Source of the DNA: UMGS1883 sp045636425
Lineage (GTDB): Bacteria; Bacillota; Clostridia; UMGS1883
NCBI GenBank assembly: GCA_045636425.1
Contig: JAZTXM010000006.1
Span: forward strand, 62,001 to 126,000
Direction: 5' to 3'
DNA: 64,000 nt
How positions within the stretch are numbered: the first letter of the stretch is position 1; the number at the start of each line of letters is the position of its first letter. A model generated the notes under the pieces. It searched no databases, was not told where the DNA came from, and saw only the letters and a list, made by a program, of their open reading frames with translations. Positions 51,748 to 60,054 of this stretch are shown piece by piece. Both the position numbers and the translations under genes were made by a program.

Positions 51748-52107
51748 TTATACCACATAATTCGTATTACATATATGGCATTGATAATGTTCGTCATAAC
51801 CGGTTTCAAAGTTCATCCCGATATATTTGTCTATTACCAAATCAATATATGGTTCCATACATTTATCGTAGTAAATCAGGTACGTATCATCACTGCTACG
51901 ATAGACAACTCTGCCTCTGGGATAGTAGTCAAAGTCCACACTGTATTTTTGTGCGTAATTTTCATTCCAAATATCATAGTGGCTGTGCGGATAGTTTGAA
52001 AATATTCCATACGGGTCACTTTCTTCAAGACTGCATCCGTGAAACAACAATTTACCATTGACACAGAAAAATAATGCGGGACCGATTTGTAAATTCTCAG
52101 ATTTCAT
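51748..52107 (-). CDS. Hypothetical protein
   Basis: 119 residues, not recognised. Rich in Tyr, Asp and Cys; DYYPRGRVVYRSSDDTYLIYYDKCMEPYIDLVIDKYIGM looks like a small alpha/beta domain seen in JAB/deaminase-linked immunity-type proteins, but this is only an impression. It is the last gene of the minus-strand run from the WYL regulator, 18 bp after the nuclease gene. Confidence 0.6.
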   Translation of the reverse strand: MKSENLQIGPALFFCVNGKLLFHGCSLEESDPYGIFSNYPHSHYDIWNENYAQKYSVDFDYYPRGRVVYRSSDDTYLIYYDKCMEPYIDLVIDKYIGMNFETGYDEHYQCHICNTNYVV

Positions 52108-52125
52108 TTACGTCTCCTTAATCAA

Positions 52126-53040
52126 TTAAAAAGTATATCGTTTTAAATAATTTAGTTCATTTTCAGATTTGTCAAGAAGCGCAAGGAAGTCTTTGAAGGT
52201 ATAGAACTGAATATCAAATTCAAATTCCTTTTTATCAAAAAGTTTTCCTTCAGGCATCATAATAGATTTAAATTCTTCAAATTCTTTATGCTCGCGCTTT
52301 TCTCTCTCCTTATAGTCTTTGCTGTTCTGCTCTATTTTCAGTTTATCGGCATTCGGCAAAGTCCATACGCAGTTGAGCAAAGTAAGTTTCTTTATATCTC
52401 TCTTTTCCTCCTGCGCGCAAGCAGTATAGCATGCAACGGCGTGCTTGAACATCTGGAATGCATCGTAAACCTTCATTTTGCAAGGATATTCCTCTAAATC
52501 TGCATCACGATACTCTTCTTCTATCAGCGCTCTTGCTTTTTTAACAAATTCTTCTCCTATTTCTTTGTTAATATAATTTTCAGGATTAAGATATGCTTTC
52601 TTGAGCTTTCCAGGCTTATTGCAAATCCACTCCATCATTTTCATTTCGCAGGCTATAGCCTCTCCTGTTTCTTTGCAATATAAAAATGCATCAAGATTTG
52701 CAGGGCGGTTAGATACGGAGGTTTTTAAAGTATGGTATTGCTTTTCAAACTCCACAGTATATTCCTTTCCATTAATCTTCGAATGATTATTCCCGAACAA
52801 ATTATATGTAAGCGCAGATGATGACCTGAGTGCATTCATTTTTCCTGAAAATATTTCATTTCCCGAACCCTGACCATATTCAAACAGTGCCTTTTTACCC
52901 ATAGGTTTATATAGATTGTCTGCTAAAGCAAAAAGATAATATTCGCGTTCTTTACTGCCACCCTGAAATTTTTTCTGTCCGACAACTTGTTCGAAATTTT
53001 TCTTTAATAAATCCATTATTTCTTTTGTGCATTTGTTCAT
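52126..53040 (-). CDS. PD-(D/E)xK endonuclease-like protein
   Basis: 304 residues. SSSALTYNLFGNN and NRPANLDAFLYCKETGEAIACEMKMMEW form a PD-(D/E)xK core (Asp, then ExK as EMK), resembling PGN_0703-type restriction-like nucleases. It lies 11 bp downstream of the UDG-like/EVE protein gene and belongs to the same operon, so it may act on DNA marked or cut by that protein. GGAGAAAC-like sequence precedes the ATG. Confidence 0.75.
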   Translation of the reverse strand: MNKCTKEIMDLLKKNFEQVVGQKKFQGGSKEREYYLFALADNLYKPMGKKALFEYGQGSGNEIFSGKMNALRSSSALTYNLFGNNHSKINGKEYTVEFEKQYHTLKTSVSNRPANLDAFLYCKETGEAIACEMKMMEWICNKPGKLKKAYLNPENYINKEIGEEFVKKARALIEEEYRDADLEEYPCKMKVYDAFQMFKHAVACYTACAQEEKRDIKKLTLLNCVWTLPNADKLKIEQNSKDYKEREKREHKEFEEFKSIMMPEGKLFDKKEFEFDIQFYTFKDFLALLDKSENELNYLKRYTF

Positions 53041-53051
53041 TTTTGTTTCTC

Positions 53052-54218
53052 CTATACCTTTTGTTTTGTATTCAATTTTTGAAGTTCTTCTACTAAAGTC
53101 TCACATTCCTCTTCTTTTAAATATGGCCTCTTGTCTGTCCTTGATTTATAGAAATTATGCCCAAGTACTGAAACAACATCTTTCCAGGATAATCCTCTCA
53201 GTTTATCCTCACCATGAGGAATTTGATCAGATTCAGGTACTATAAAATCTATAACCCTATATTTTTCGCAGCTTCTATCCGGATATGTTTTCTCTTCTGT
53301 TTCTGAAATAATTTTACCTGCAGCAACAATGCCTATCCCCTTTACTGAGAAAAAGACATAATCGCCAACATTAAAACTGTCTATCAAGCGTGATGCGTCA
53401 CCATAGGCACTAACTTTATTGCTAAGTAACATATCCATGGTAGAAGTTGTGCTATACGTTTTATTCGTATCAAAAATGATTCCTTTGATACTCTTTTCTG
53501 TTTTATTTACAGTTTGGGTTTCGTATGTTGGCACCCATCTTTCTCCATTCATCGCACATTTTAACTGATTCAAATACTTTGCATCAGAAATAGCGAAATA
53601 ACTTGGATGATACACCCATATCACATTGCTATCGCTTGGAGCAAGTTTGTATTCATCCAATAGCCATTTCACATCATATCCGCAACATACTATTAAATCC
53701 GGGTTAATCATATTAATTTGAACTCGAATATAATTTTGATAATTCTTGACATAGGTATTAAGTGTATCCCATACACAATATGCATATCCACCACGTTTAT
53801 TAAGATTTATTACAGCCACAGACTGTAAAACATCATGGTTTTTATCGACTACAGAATAATTGTTGGTGTCAGCCGACATAATTGCATTAGCGAGCATAGA
53901 TAATCTGTAAGAAAAATTTGTTTTGTCGACATCGCCAAATGCAACCTTTCTGTGCCAAAACATTGACTCTGCAGATTCGTTTGAAGAAATTTCAGAATCT
54001 GATTGAAACCAATTTGCTTCTTTTGCTATAAATAACACTTTCAGGTGGTTTTCTTTAAATTTTTCTTGTGAAATAATGCCATCAGGCAAAAAGATATCTT
54101 TAGGAATATTAGAATTTAAATAACTTGTATCTGTTTCATTACAATGAGCTTTTTTCCACAACGCAAAGAGCTCATCCTCTGTTTTAACATTACTAAGATC
54201 TTTTTCATAACAACTCAT
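53052..54218 (-). CDS. UDG-superfamily-like protein fused to an EVE domain
   Basis: 388 residues. The N-terminal ~200 resemble the uracil-DNA-glycosylase fold: VLFIAKEAN, LNTYVKNYQNYIRVQINMINPDLIVCCGYDVKWLL and VIWVYHPSYF (the HPS motif). The C-terminal ~140 resemble an EVE/PUA-like domain: FNVGDYVFFSVKGIGIVAAGKIIS. EVE domains read modified bases, and UDG folds excise bases. ATG 54218 is chosen: GGAGGAAG lies 8 bp upstream, 1 bp after the WYL stop. The combination suggests recognition of modified phage DNA. Confidence 0.65.
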   Translation of the reverse strand: MSCYEKDLSNVKTEDELFALWKKAHCNETDTSYLNSNIPKDIFLPDGIISQEKFKENHLKVLFIAKEANWFQSDSEISSNESAESMFWHRKVAFGDVDKTNFSYRLSMLANAIMSADTNNYSVVDKNHDVLQSVAVINLNKRGGYAYCVWDTLNTYVKNYQNYIRVQINMINPDLIVCCGYDVKWLLDEYKLAPSDSNVIWVYHPSYFAISDAKYLNQLKCAMNGERWVPTYETQTVNKTEKSIKGIIFDTNKTYSTTSTMDMLLSNKVSAYGDASRLIDSFNVGDYVFFSVKGIGIVAAGKIISETEEKTYPDRSCEKYRVIDFIVPESDQIPHGEDKLRGLSWKDVVSVLGHNFYKSRTDKRPYLKEEECETLVEELQKLNTKQKV

Positions 54219-54219
54219 C

Positions 54220-55266
54220 TTATTCTTCCTCCTCATATTTTCTTATAGCTGTTTCCAAATCTTCCTTGACGGTATCCACCAAACTCTGTGGTGACAAAAT
54301 AGTCACGTAGGGGGCATATTGAAGCGCCCAGAAGCGCATTGCCTGCACATTAGCAGTAACATGGGCAATTACGGAGTTCTCCGTTTCGTCGGAAAATGTT
54401 ACTCCGTTTCCAAACCAGTCTATTAACTCTCCTGCCATGCCGGGAGTGGTACGCATAACAATTCTTTTGCTCTCTCCGGAAAACATATAAATATGCTCTG
54501 CCATGTGTTTTGGAAGGTCAAGACCATTTTCAAGGCCTTTTACTTTTTTTGGTGGCTTCGCCGGTGATTCTGTAATTTCTATATCTTTGATGCGGTCAAT
54601 ACGATAATGAGATACATTATCGTGTTTTTCAATATTACCTATGAGATAATATCTGCTGTTGTTTGCAACCATCTGATAGGGATTTACAACATATTCTCTT
54701 GGGTTCCCGTCGTTTCTTTCTCTTAAATGTATCTTTTTATCGGTAGCGTAATCTCCGTAGCGAAAAATAACCTGGCGATTTTTCTCAATTGCCTCATCTA
54801 AAATCTCAATTGTGTAAAAGAGTTCAGGATTCTGAGTTTCGGTAACGGGAAGATTACAAACATGACGAACCTTGGACTTAAAGTAGCGGTTTGATAGTCC
54901 TTCAATTTTCTCAATAAGTTCTTTACACTGACTATACGGAATGTGTTTTGAAAAAAGAAGGCTGTCAATGAGAAGTCTGAGTTCCGCATCCGAAAAATCT
55001 CTTTCCAAATACCAGTCGGTGTAGATAATTTCTTCCTCGCCATTTTTATTCCGGCGAACACTTTCCGAAAATTCAAGGTTGTATCCAAAATCAATTAGAT
55101 TCATCAGATTTCGTTTAACTGCTTTTCGGTCAACTTCCATATCATATTCATTCTGCAAAATCTCTATGATATCCTTCTGGCTGAGACGATGGTCGGCATC
55201 GCTGTAACGACTCAGGATATCAAGAATATTTATGATAAGCATCTTTTTAGGTTGTTTTGTGTACAT
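54220..55266 (-). CDS. WYL-domain transcriptional regulator
   Basis: 348 residues. N-terminal winged HTH (ILDILSRYSDADHRLSQKDIIEILQNEYDMEVDRKAVKRNLMNLIDFG) and a WYL domain (NRQVIFRYGDYATDKKIHLRERNDGNPREYVVNPYQMVANNSRYYLIGNIEKHDNVSHYRIDRIKDIEI) plus a C-terminal WCX-like part. WYL regulators often control defence genes and bind nucleic acid ligands. ATG 55266 follows AAAGGAGGTGG; the longer frame reaches back to 55392 without support. First gene of the WYL-UDG/EVE-nuclease operon. Confidence 0.92.
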   Translation of the reverse strand: MYTKQPKKMLIINILDILSRYSDADHRLSQKDIIEILQNEYDMEVDRKAVKRNLMNLIDFGYNLEFSESVRRNKNGEEEIIYTDWYLERDFSDAELRLLIDSLLFSKHIPYSQCKELIEKIEGLSNRYFKSKVRHVCNLPVTETQNPELFYTIEILDEAIEKNRQVIFRYGDYATDKKIHLRERNDGNPREYVVNPYQMVANNSRYYLIGNIEKHDNVSHYRIDRIKDIEITESPAKPPKKVKGLENGLDLPKHMAEHIYMFSGESKRIVMRTTPGMAGELIDWFGNGVTFSDETENSVIAHVTANVQAMRFWALQYAPYVTILSPQSLVDTVKEDLETAIRKYEEEE

Positions 55267-55357
55267 CAAGTCCACCTCCTTTCTTATCATAACATATAAC
55301 AATAAATTTTTCAATGTTTGTGTGACTTTTTCGGTGCATCGATGGAGTGAGGCGGGG

Positions 55358-56638
55358 TTAAACCTCGACCTCTGTAATAGTGACACTTTCACGCAAAGCT
55401 TTTACATCCGAATAGAGAAGCGTTTCCTTCTCGAGCAACTTCTCCACGGCCTTTTCGAGGAAATCCTTATTTTTCAGAAGAATGTCCTTCGTCTTGAAGA
55501 AGTATCTCTCCAGTTCAGCGTGAACAGCCGCTTCATTTCGGGAATTCAGATTTTCTGACATAGCCGGAGTATAGTGGGTTTCGATATCCATATAACCAAA
55601 TCCGCAGACACCGCTTTCAGTGATTGCTTCTCTTATCTGGTCGGATGCTCTTTTTATATCGGATTGACAGCCGCTTGCACGCGCATCTGCATAATACATT
55701 TCTACTGCTACTTTTCCCGCAAGGGAAACTAAAATATCAAAAGGTCTGCGGGGGAGTGCCTTGCATCTGCGGACAAATCCTCCCGACGAGCTTCTGCCAC
55801 TTGAACGAAGCGAAACAAGACCTACGCTTTCGGGACAAAGAACCTCGCAAACAACCATATGCCCCGCTTCATGAAGGGCAACTCTCTTTTTTTGGTCTTC
55901 TGATGTTTTTGAGAAATTGTCAGGCGCTTCATATTCCATTCGCAAGACTGCATTTACCATATCTTGCATTATGATTTGTTCACGTCGGGAATACGCGGCA
56001 AGAATGGCGGCTTCGTTTAGAATTGTTTCAAGTTCCGCGCATGAGCTATACTGAATCATCATTGATAAATCCTCAAGATTCACATCATCTGCAATTTTTT
56101 TACCTTTAAGATAATGTCTGATTATTTCTTTGGAATCTTTCTGTGATGGCTTGCACACTTCGATTTTTCTGTCAAACCGTCCCGGACGGATGAGAGATTC
56201 CGGAAGCTTGCGAATATTATTCGCTGTACCGAGAACAAAAACTCCGCTTCCTTTAACTTCATCAATGCCGGACTGGATGGCAACATATTCTTCGGCATCA
56301 CGACGATCCTCGTCCTCATTTGCAAATTTATCCATATCATCAAGAAACACAATTGCAGGAGCATTTTCCTTTGCTTTCTTGAAAGCAGAGGTTATTTCCC
56401 CTACGAAGTCATCTGTGCCTTTGTTTCTGCGAATAGTATATGTTTCAAGACTGCACTCTTCTATGAAGCACTTTGCCATTAAGCTTTTTCCCAGCCCAGG
56501 CGCTCCATATAATAAAACTCCGCATGGAAGCTTTGCTCCAAGCTTTTCGTAAATATCTTTGTTGTTAATCATATCACAAACCTGAAGAAGTTCATTCTTA
56601 ATCGTTTCATAACCTATAACCTTTTCAAATGCTTTCAT
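55358..56638 (-). CDS. Soluble FtsH-like AAA+ protease
   Basis: 426 residues. AAA+ module with Walker A LYGAPGLGKSLMAKCF, Walker B PAIVFLDDMDKF, arginine finger region LIRPGRFDRKIEV, and an FtsH-type M41 peptidase with HEAGH. The usual two N-terminal transmembrane segments and the periplasmic domain are missing, so it would be cytosolic. Target unknown. It lies 92 bp upstream of the WYL gene, same strand, but its coupling is uncertain. Confidence 0.88.
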   Translation of the reverse strand: MKAFEKVIGYETIKNELLQVCDMINNKDIYEKLGAKLPCGVLLYGAPGLGKSLMAKCFIEECSLETYTIRRNKGTDDFVGEITSAFKKAKENAPAIVFLDDMDKFANEDEDRRDAEEYVAIQSGIDEVKGSGVFVLGTANNIRKLPESLIRPGRFDRKIEVCKPSQKDSKEIIRHYLKGKKIADDVNLEDLSMMIQYSSCAELETILNEAAILAAYSRREQIIMQDMVNAVLRMEYEAPDNFSKTSEDQKKRVALHEAGHMVVCEVLCPESVGLVSLRSSGRSSSGGFVRRCKALPRRPFDILVSLAGKVAVEMYYADARASGCQSDIKRASDQIREAITESGVCGFGYMDIETHYTPAMSENLNSRNEAAVHAELERYFFKTKDILLKNKDFLEKAVEKLLEKETLLYSDVKALRESVTITEVEV

Positions 56639-56743
56639 CTTTAATTCCTCCGTTTATTTTTCTTAATAATAAAATATCATAAATCGTGCGACAAAAAAGT
56701 CTCACTCGTTTTATTGCTTACATCTGAAGTCCTTACATCAGAT

Positions 56744-57094
56744 TTATATGACTGATGTAAGGAGATAAATATTCATGGGCATAAAAGAAATTATTGCGGA
56801 TTTTTTCTCACCTTGCACTTCGGGAACAATTCCATATTTATCTCTCAATTCAAATTCCACAAATTCAATCGCAGCCTTTATATGACGTATTGAAGAAAGA
56901 TGCTCGGGCAAGGAATATTTTATATCCTCTTCTGTAAGAATCAGCGGGCTTTCATATGCAATATCCGAATCACTCAATTCTTCCAGCCTTGATTCCAACT
57001 CTTCCAATCTCCAACATGCCTGCATTTCAGGGGAGGGATAGCTTCTGTCCTCCTCGCAATATTGTTTCATAAAACTTTTCAAATAAGGGTTCAT
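56744..57094 (-). CDS. Hypothetical protein, helical
   Basis: 116 residues, not recognised. MNPYLKSFMKQYCEEDRSYPSPEMQACWRLEELESRLEELSDSDIA is acidic and probably helical; the end is more hydrophobic. AGGAG lies just upstream of ATG 57094 (and 57097); the longer frame starting at 57190 lacks support. Nearest cargo gene to the right end of the island. Confidence 0.55.
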   Translation of the reverse strand: MNPYLKSFMKQYCEEDRSYPSPEMQACWRLEELESRLEELSDSDIAYESPLILTEEDIKYSLPEHLSSIRHIKAAIEFVEFELRDKYGIVPEVQGEKKSAIISFMPMNIYLLTSVI

Positions 57095-57271
57095 CATATC
57101 ACTCCTATATTTTATATAATTCGTATTAGACGCCGATTTCCCTTGAAATAATAAAATCCCATCACACGGCGTATAATTAAAATACACCATACGATGGAAC
57201 TTTTTAGGTACACCACATTCCTTTTTTTAATTTTTTTGCCTGATAATTAATAATTCAGAGACAATTTCAAA

Positions 57272-57294
57272 ATAGCTGTCAAATAGCTGTCAAA
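57272..57294. repeat. Candidate integrase arm sites, right
   Basis: Two tandem ATAGCTGTCAA copies (period 11 bp), about 65-87 bp inside the right att repeat, in the same orientation as the left pair at 29326-29349. Confidence 0.7.
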
Positions 57295-57322
57295 CGTCCT
57301 TTTAAAAACAGACAAAAAAATA

Positions 57323-57358
57323 AAAAAGGCTCAAAACACTAAGTTTTAAGCCTTTTTC
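57323..57358 (-). terminator. Terminator of the tRNA operon supplied by the island
   Basis: AAAAGGCT-AAAAC / GTTTT-AGCCTTTT stem next to the 3' end of tRNA-Lys. It replaces the original hairpin now at 29,141-29,176. Confidence 0.75.
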
Positions 57359-57404
57359 TTGGTGCGCCATCAGGGACTCGAACCCTGGACACCCTGATTA
57401 AGAG
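57359..57404. repeat. Right attachment site within tRNA-Lys
   Basis: 46 bp identical to 29176-29221, covering the 3' half of the intact tRNA-Lys gene including the CCA. Confidence 0.92.
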
Positions 57405-57435
57405 TCAGGTGCTCTACCAACTGAGCTAATGGCAC
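57360..57435 (-). tRNA. tRNA-Lys (CTT)
   Basis: 76 nt with encoded CCA. Acceptor pairs GTGCCAT/ATGGCGC, D arm AGCTCAGTTGGTAGAGC, anticodon loop CTCTTAA (CTT) and T arm GGTTCGAGTCC. It is the target of the island; the tRNA stays intact after integration. Confidence 0.96.
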
Positions 57436-57440
57436 ATATA

Positions 57441-57516
57441 TGGAGCTGCCCAGCAGATTCGAACTGCCGACCTCTTCCTTACCAAGGAAGTGCTCTGCCA
57501 ACTGAGCTAGGGCAGC
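57441..57516 (-). tRNA. tRNA-Thr (GGT)
   Basis: 76 nt with encoded CCA. Acceptor GCTGCCC/GGGCAGC, anticodon loop TTGGTAA (GGT), T loop TTCGAAT. 5 bp from tRNA-Lys. Confidence 0.96.
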
Positions 57517-57521
57517 AAAAT

Positions 57522-57598
57522 TGGCGACCCGGAAGGGGCTCGAACCCTCGACCTCCAGCGTGACAGGCTGGCGTTCTAACCAACTGAACTACCGGGCC
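57522..57598 (-). tRNA. tRNA-Asp (GTC)
   Basis: 77 nt with encoded CCA. Acceptor GGCCCGG/CCGGGTC, anticodon loop CTGTCAC (GTC). First tRNA of the Asp-Thr-Lys operon. Confidence 0.96.
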
Positions 57599-57660
57599 GG
57601 ATAAATCGTCACGTCAGATTTCGATGTGCTGTGCACGTTTGTCATCCGCTGACTTGACCT

Positions 57661-57689
57661 ATTATACTTGTTTTCATTCAATTTGTCAA
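57661..57689 (-). promoter_or_regulatory. Promoter of the tRNA operon
   Basis: Minus strand TTGACA (57684-57689), 17-bp spacer, TATAAT (57661-57666): perfect consensus, as expected for a stable RNA operon. Confidence 0.92.
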
Positions 57690-57751
57690 GAGAAAAAATA
57701 AAAAAAATCATTATTTTTCAAATTTTTTTTCATATCGGCTTTTCAGTCAAA

Positions 57752-57798
57752 ATCAGCAGGGGAATTTTCCCTAATTCCAAGGGAAAACTACCCTGCTG
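57752..57798 (-). terminator. Terminator of the lipoprotein gene
   Basis: CAGCAGGG and GTTTTCCC-type arms pair around a loop (CAGCAGGG...CCCTGCTG, with TTTTCCC / GGGAAAA inside), just after the lipoprotein stop. Confidence 0.75.
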
Positions 57799-57817
57799 AA
57801 ATGGCTGTCTTTTCGAT

Positions 57818-58489
57818 TTAGTCTATATCGGTAATCTTCCAATTGCCGCTCACTTTTTCCACGGTAATTTCTCCGTCTTCTGCTACTGTATCAACATCAT
57901 CAATTTTTTCTATTACCCAGTTTATCATGCCGTCAATTGCTCTGTCCATAAGTTGCTGGGAGGACAATGATTCAATCTGACTGAGAGATGCGGGATTATT
58001 CATATCTATTCCGAGGATCTTCATCATTACTTCATCGTCGGGATTCTGGAGCTCGCTCATGTCTATTGATTCAAAATCAGGCATTTCGGTTTTTATGGAA
58101 AACTCTACCTTATCCCCATTAAGCTTTCCTTCTCCTACTTCCATCTTTACGCAGGAAAATATTTTTTTTACTATTTTGTCTGCATAGGCATCTGCCTTTT
58201 CCTTTGATATGGCACCGTTGGTTTCAGATACGAAGCTTGTGCCAAGCTCCGAAAAGTCCTGTTCCAAATCGCTCAAAAATTCTGCTGCATCCTCACCATG
58301 AAGAAATTCTTTCATCTTGTCGGTGTCATATGCGGTAAATGCTTTTGCAAAATCATTGGCTACTATTTTTGCTTCTTCTACATTCACATCGTTTTTATTT
58401 TCGCTTTTTTTGTCTTTGCTGCAACCTGCAAACGCAAGCGCCATAACGGCAACCATCAAAAGCGACAGTATTTTTTTTGCATTCTTCAT
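57818..58489 (-). CDS. Lipoprotein of unknown function (DUF4878-like)
   Basis: 223 residues. Type II signal peptide with lipobox AFAGC (KKILSLLMVAVMALAFAGC), then an acidic, mostly helical start (VEEAKIVANDFAKAFTAYDTDKMKEFL) and an NTF2-like pattern ending EITVEKVSGNWKITDID, as in DUF4878 lipoproteins. AAAGGGG precedes the ATG. It has its own consensus promoter (58,522-58,550). Confidence 0.8.
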   Translation of the reverse strand: MKNAKKILSLLMVAVMALAFAGCSKDKKSENKNDVNVEEAKIVANDFAKAFTAYDTDKMKEFLHGEDAAEFLSDLEQDFSELGTSFVSETNGAISKEKADAYADKIVKKIFSCVKMEVGEGKLNGDKVEFSIKTEMPDFESIDMSELQNPDDEVMMKILGIDMNNPASLSQIESLSSQQLMDRAIDGMINWVIEKIDDVDTVAEDGEITVEKVSGNWKITDID

Positions 58490-58521
58490 TTTTTTGGCCC
58501 CTTTCGGATTTTATATAATAA

Positions 58522-58550
58522 ATTATACGACTAATAAGTTTCCTTGTCAA
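58522..58550 (-). promoter_or_regulatory. Promoter of the lipoprotein gene
   Basis: Minus strand TTGACA (58545-58550), 17-bp spacer, TATAAT (58522-58527). Confidence 0.9.
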
Positions 58551-58581
58551 TAATTAATGAAACGTTCTGCTTTTTATTACA

Positions 58582-59916
58582 TTATTTTCCCTTTTTACAC
58601 AGGGAAAATACCATTAGTAGTGAAGAAACAAAGCATACGAAGCTAAAAATTTCTTCCTTATGTGCTATTATTGCCGAGTATGCCATAAACATACAGGCAC
58701 ACACTCCTGCGGCAGAGAGTAGACACTTTCCGTAAAATTTCCTGTTCCTGCATTCTTTCATATACATGAAAAATACCGGAATATATGTTACGTATACCGT
58801 TACTACCGGAAGCTCAGAGCTGTCAAAGGCAAGAAGTGAGAAAAAAGCTCTGTCTGAAAGCTGTGTGCAAAAATAGATTATAAGCCACAGTATGCCAAGC
58901 AAAAAACCTATTATATATGATGGGATTGGTATGGATTGTTTTTTGCTTGTTTTCAGAAACAAAGCCTTAAAAGGACATCTGCCGCTCTGTGCCAGGCTAT
59001 GCATAGCACCTGTACAGCCTAACATGAGGGCGTTCAATGCCCCAAAGCAGGATATTGCCACAAAACCTGTAAGAATACCTCCGCCCCCATTTATGACCTT
59101 ATCGAATGCCAACCGTACTGACTCCTTTGAATTGACGCCCGAAGGAATACCTTTCAGCGTGGCGGAAAGCCCCAAGTGGTACAAAATATACACCGTCACT
59201 ACGATAACACCGCCCAAAATAAGAGCCAGCGGCAGATTCCTGCGGCGGTTTTTTATTTTCTCGCCGATACTTATCACTGAAATCCACCCGTCGTATGCAA
59301 AGGCTGACGCAGCCACAGCCCCGTACAGGGAGGAACATATAGCATCTGCACCGCCGTTTTCCTTAAATGAAAGTACGCTTTCTCCGCCATAGAAAATTCC
59401 GAAAAATATCATAATAAAAAGCGGAATTAATTTTATAAAGGTGGTTGCAACCTGCATTTTTCCGGAAACACTTGCCGAGCAGCAGCTTATAACAAAGCTT
59501 ATAAAAAGGAATAATATTGAAATAAGCATACATTTGATGCTTGAACTGTCATATGCCCCTGAAAAAATCAATGTGTATCTGCTGCAAAGATAAGAAAGCA
59601 CGCTGCACATTGCCGGATAATAGACTGTTGCCATAAATACGCCTACATAGTAGGAATATGATTTGCCGACGGTTTTTTCCACACAGCCTATGAGGGAGGA
59701 TTCTTCGCTAAAGTCACGGAAAAAGCACGCAAACACACTAAGGCATACCAGCATGACTATGCCTCCAAGCCCCCATGCCATAGCCCCCGACACCATATTT
59801 CCTCCCAAGGCATGGTCGATTTGCTCCGCCTTAAAAAATATTCCGCTCCCTATAACGGAACCTACCGCCATGCATATTGCACTGACAATTCCGTATTGAT
59901 TTTTTTTATTTTTCAT
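58582..59916 (-). CDS. APC superfamily amino acid permease
   Basis: 444 residues, about 12 transmembrane segments. N-terminal GIVSAICMAVGSVIGSGIFFKAEQI carries the GSGIF motif of the APC family (helix 1 substrate site), and FAYDGWISVISIGEKIKNRRRNLPLALILG is the helix 6-7 region. The substrate is not predictable. GGAGATA-like sequence precedes the ATG. Divergent from the gene at 60055. Confidence 0.88.
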   Translation of the reverse strand: MKNKKNQYGIVSAICMAVGSVIGSGIFFKAEQIDHALGGNMVSGAMAWGLGGIVMLVCLSVFACFFRDFSEESSLIGCVEKTVGKSYSYYVGVFMATVYYPAMCSVLSYLCSRYTLIFSGAYDSSSIKCMLISILFLFISFVISCCSASVSGKMQVATTFIKLIPLFIMIFFGIFYGGESVLSFKENGGADAICSSLYGAVAASAFAYDGWISVISIGEKIKNRRRNLPLALILGGVIVVTVYILYHLGLSATLKGIPSGVNSKESVRLAFDKVINGGGGILTGFVAISCFGALNALMLGCTGAMHSLAQSGRCPFKALFLKTSKKQSIPIPSYIIGFLLGILWLIIYFCTQLSDRAFFSLLAFDSSELPVVTVYVTYIPVFFMYMKECRNRKFYGKCLLSAAGVCACMFMAYSAIIAHKEEIFSFVCFVSSLLMVFSLCKKGK

Positions 59917-59988
59917 TGAAATATCTCCATCCTTTAAGTTAATTATATTACCCTTTTATTAACATATTGAAAATTTTCTAAATTTTTC

Positions 59989-60017
59989 TTGTAATGAAGT
60001 ATAGTGTGGTGTATAAT
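59989..60017 (+). promoter_or_regulatory. Promoter of the 196-residue membrane-anchored protein gene
   Basis: TTGTAA (59989-59994), 17-bp spacer, TATAAT (60012-60017). Confidence 0.7.
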
Positions 60018-60054
60018 GGCATAGTGTGTATGCTAATTTTGCGGAGGTATAAAA

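Larger units (their letters stand above)
29176..57404. mobile_element. Integrated genomic island at tRNA-Lys (phage-satellite-like, defence cargo)
   Basis: Bounded by identical 46-bp repeats (29176-29221 and 57359-57404), the 3' part of tRNA-Lys. It carries a tyrosine integrase, an AlpA/Xis-like protein and a P4-type primase, plus about 25 cargo genes dominated by nuclease, NTPase and HEPN/TOPRIM-type proteins. No relaxase, type IV secretion, capsid or terminase gene is recognisable. The element is about 28.2 kb. The tRNA remains complete on the right end. Confidence 0.88.

Noticed and set aside
29176..57404. Intact prophage
   Set aside because: Integrase and P4-type helicase are present, but no capsid, portal, terminase, tail or lysis genes were seen.
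29176..57404. Integrative conjugative element
   Set aside because: No relaxase, coupling protein or type IV secretion genes could be recognised in the cargo.
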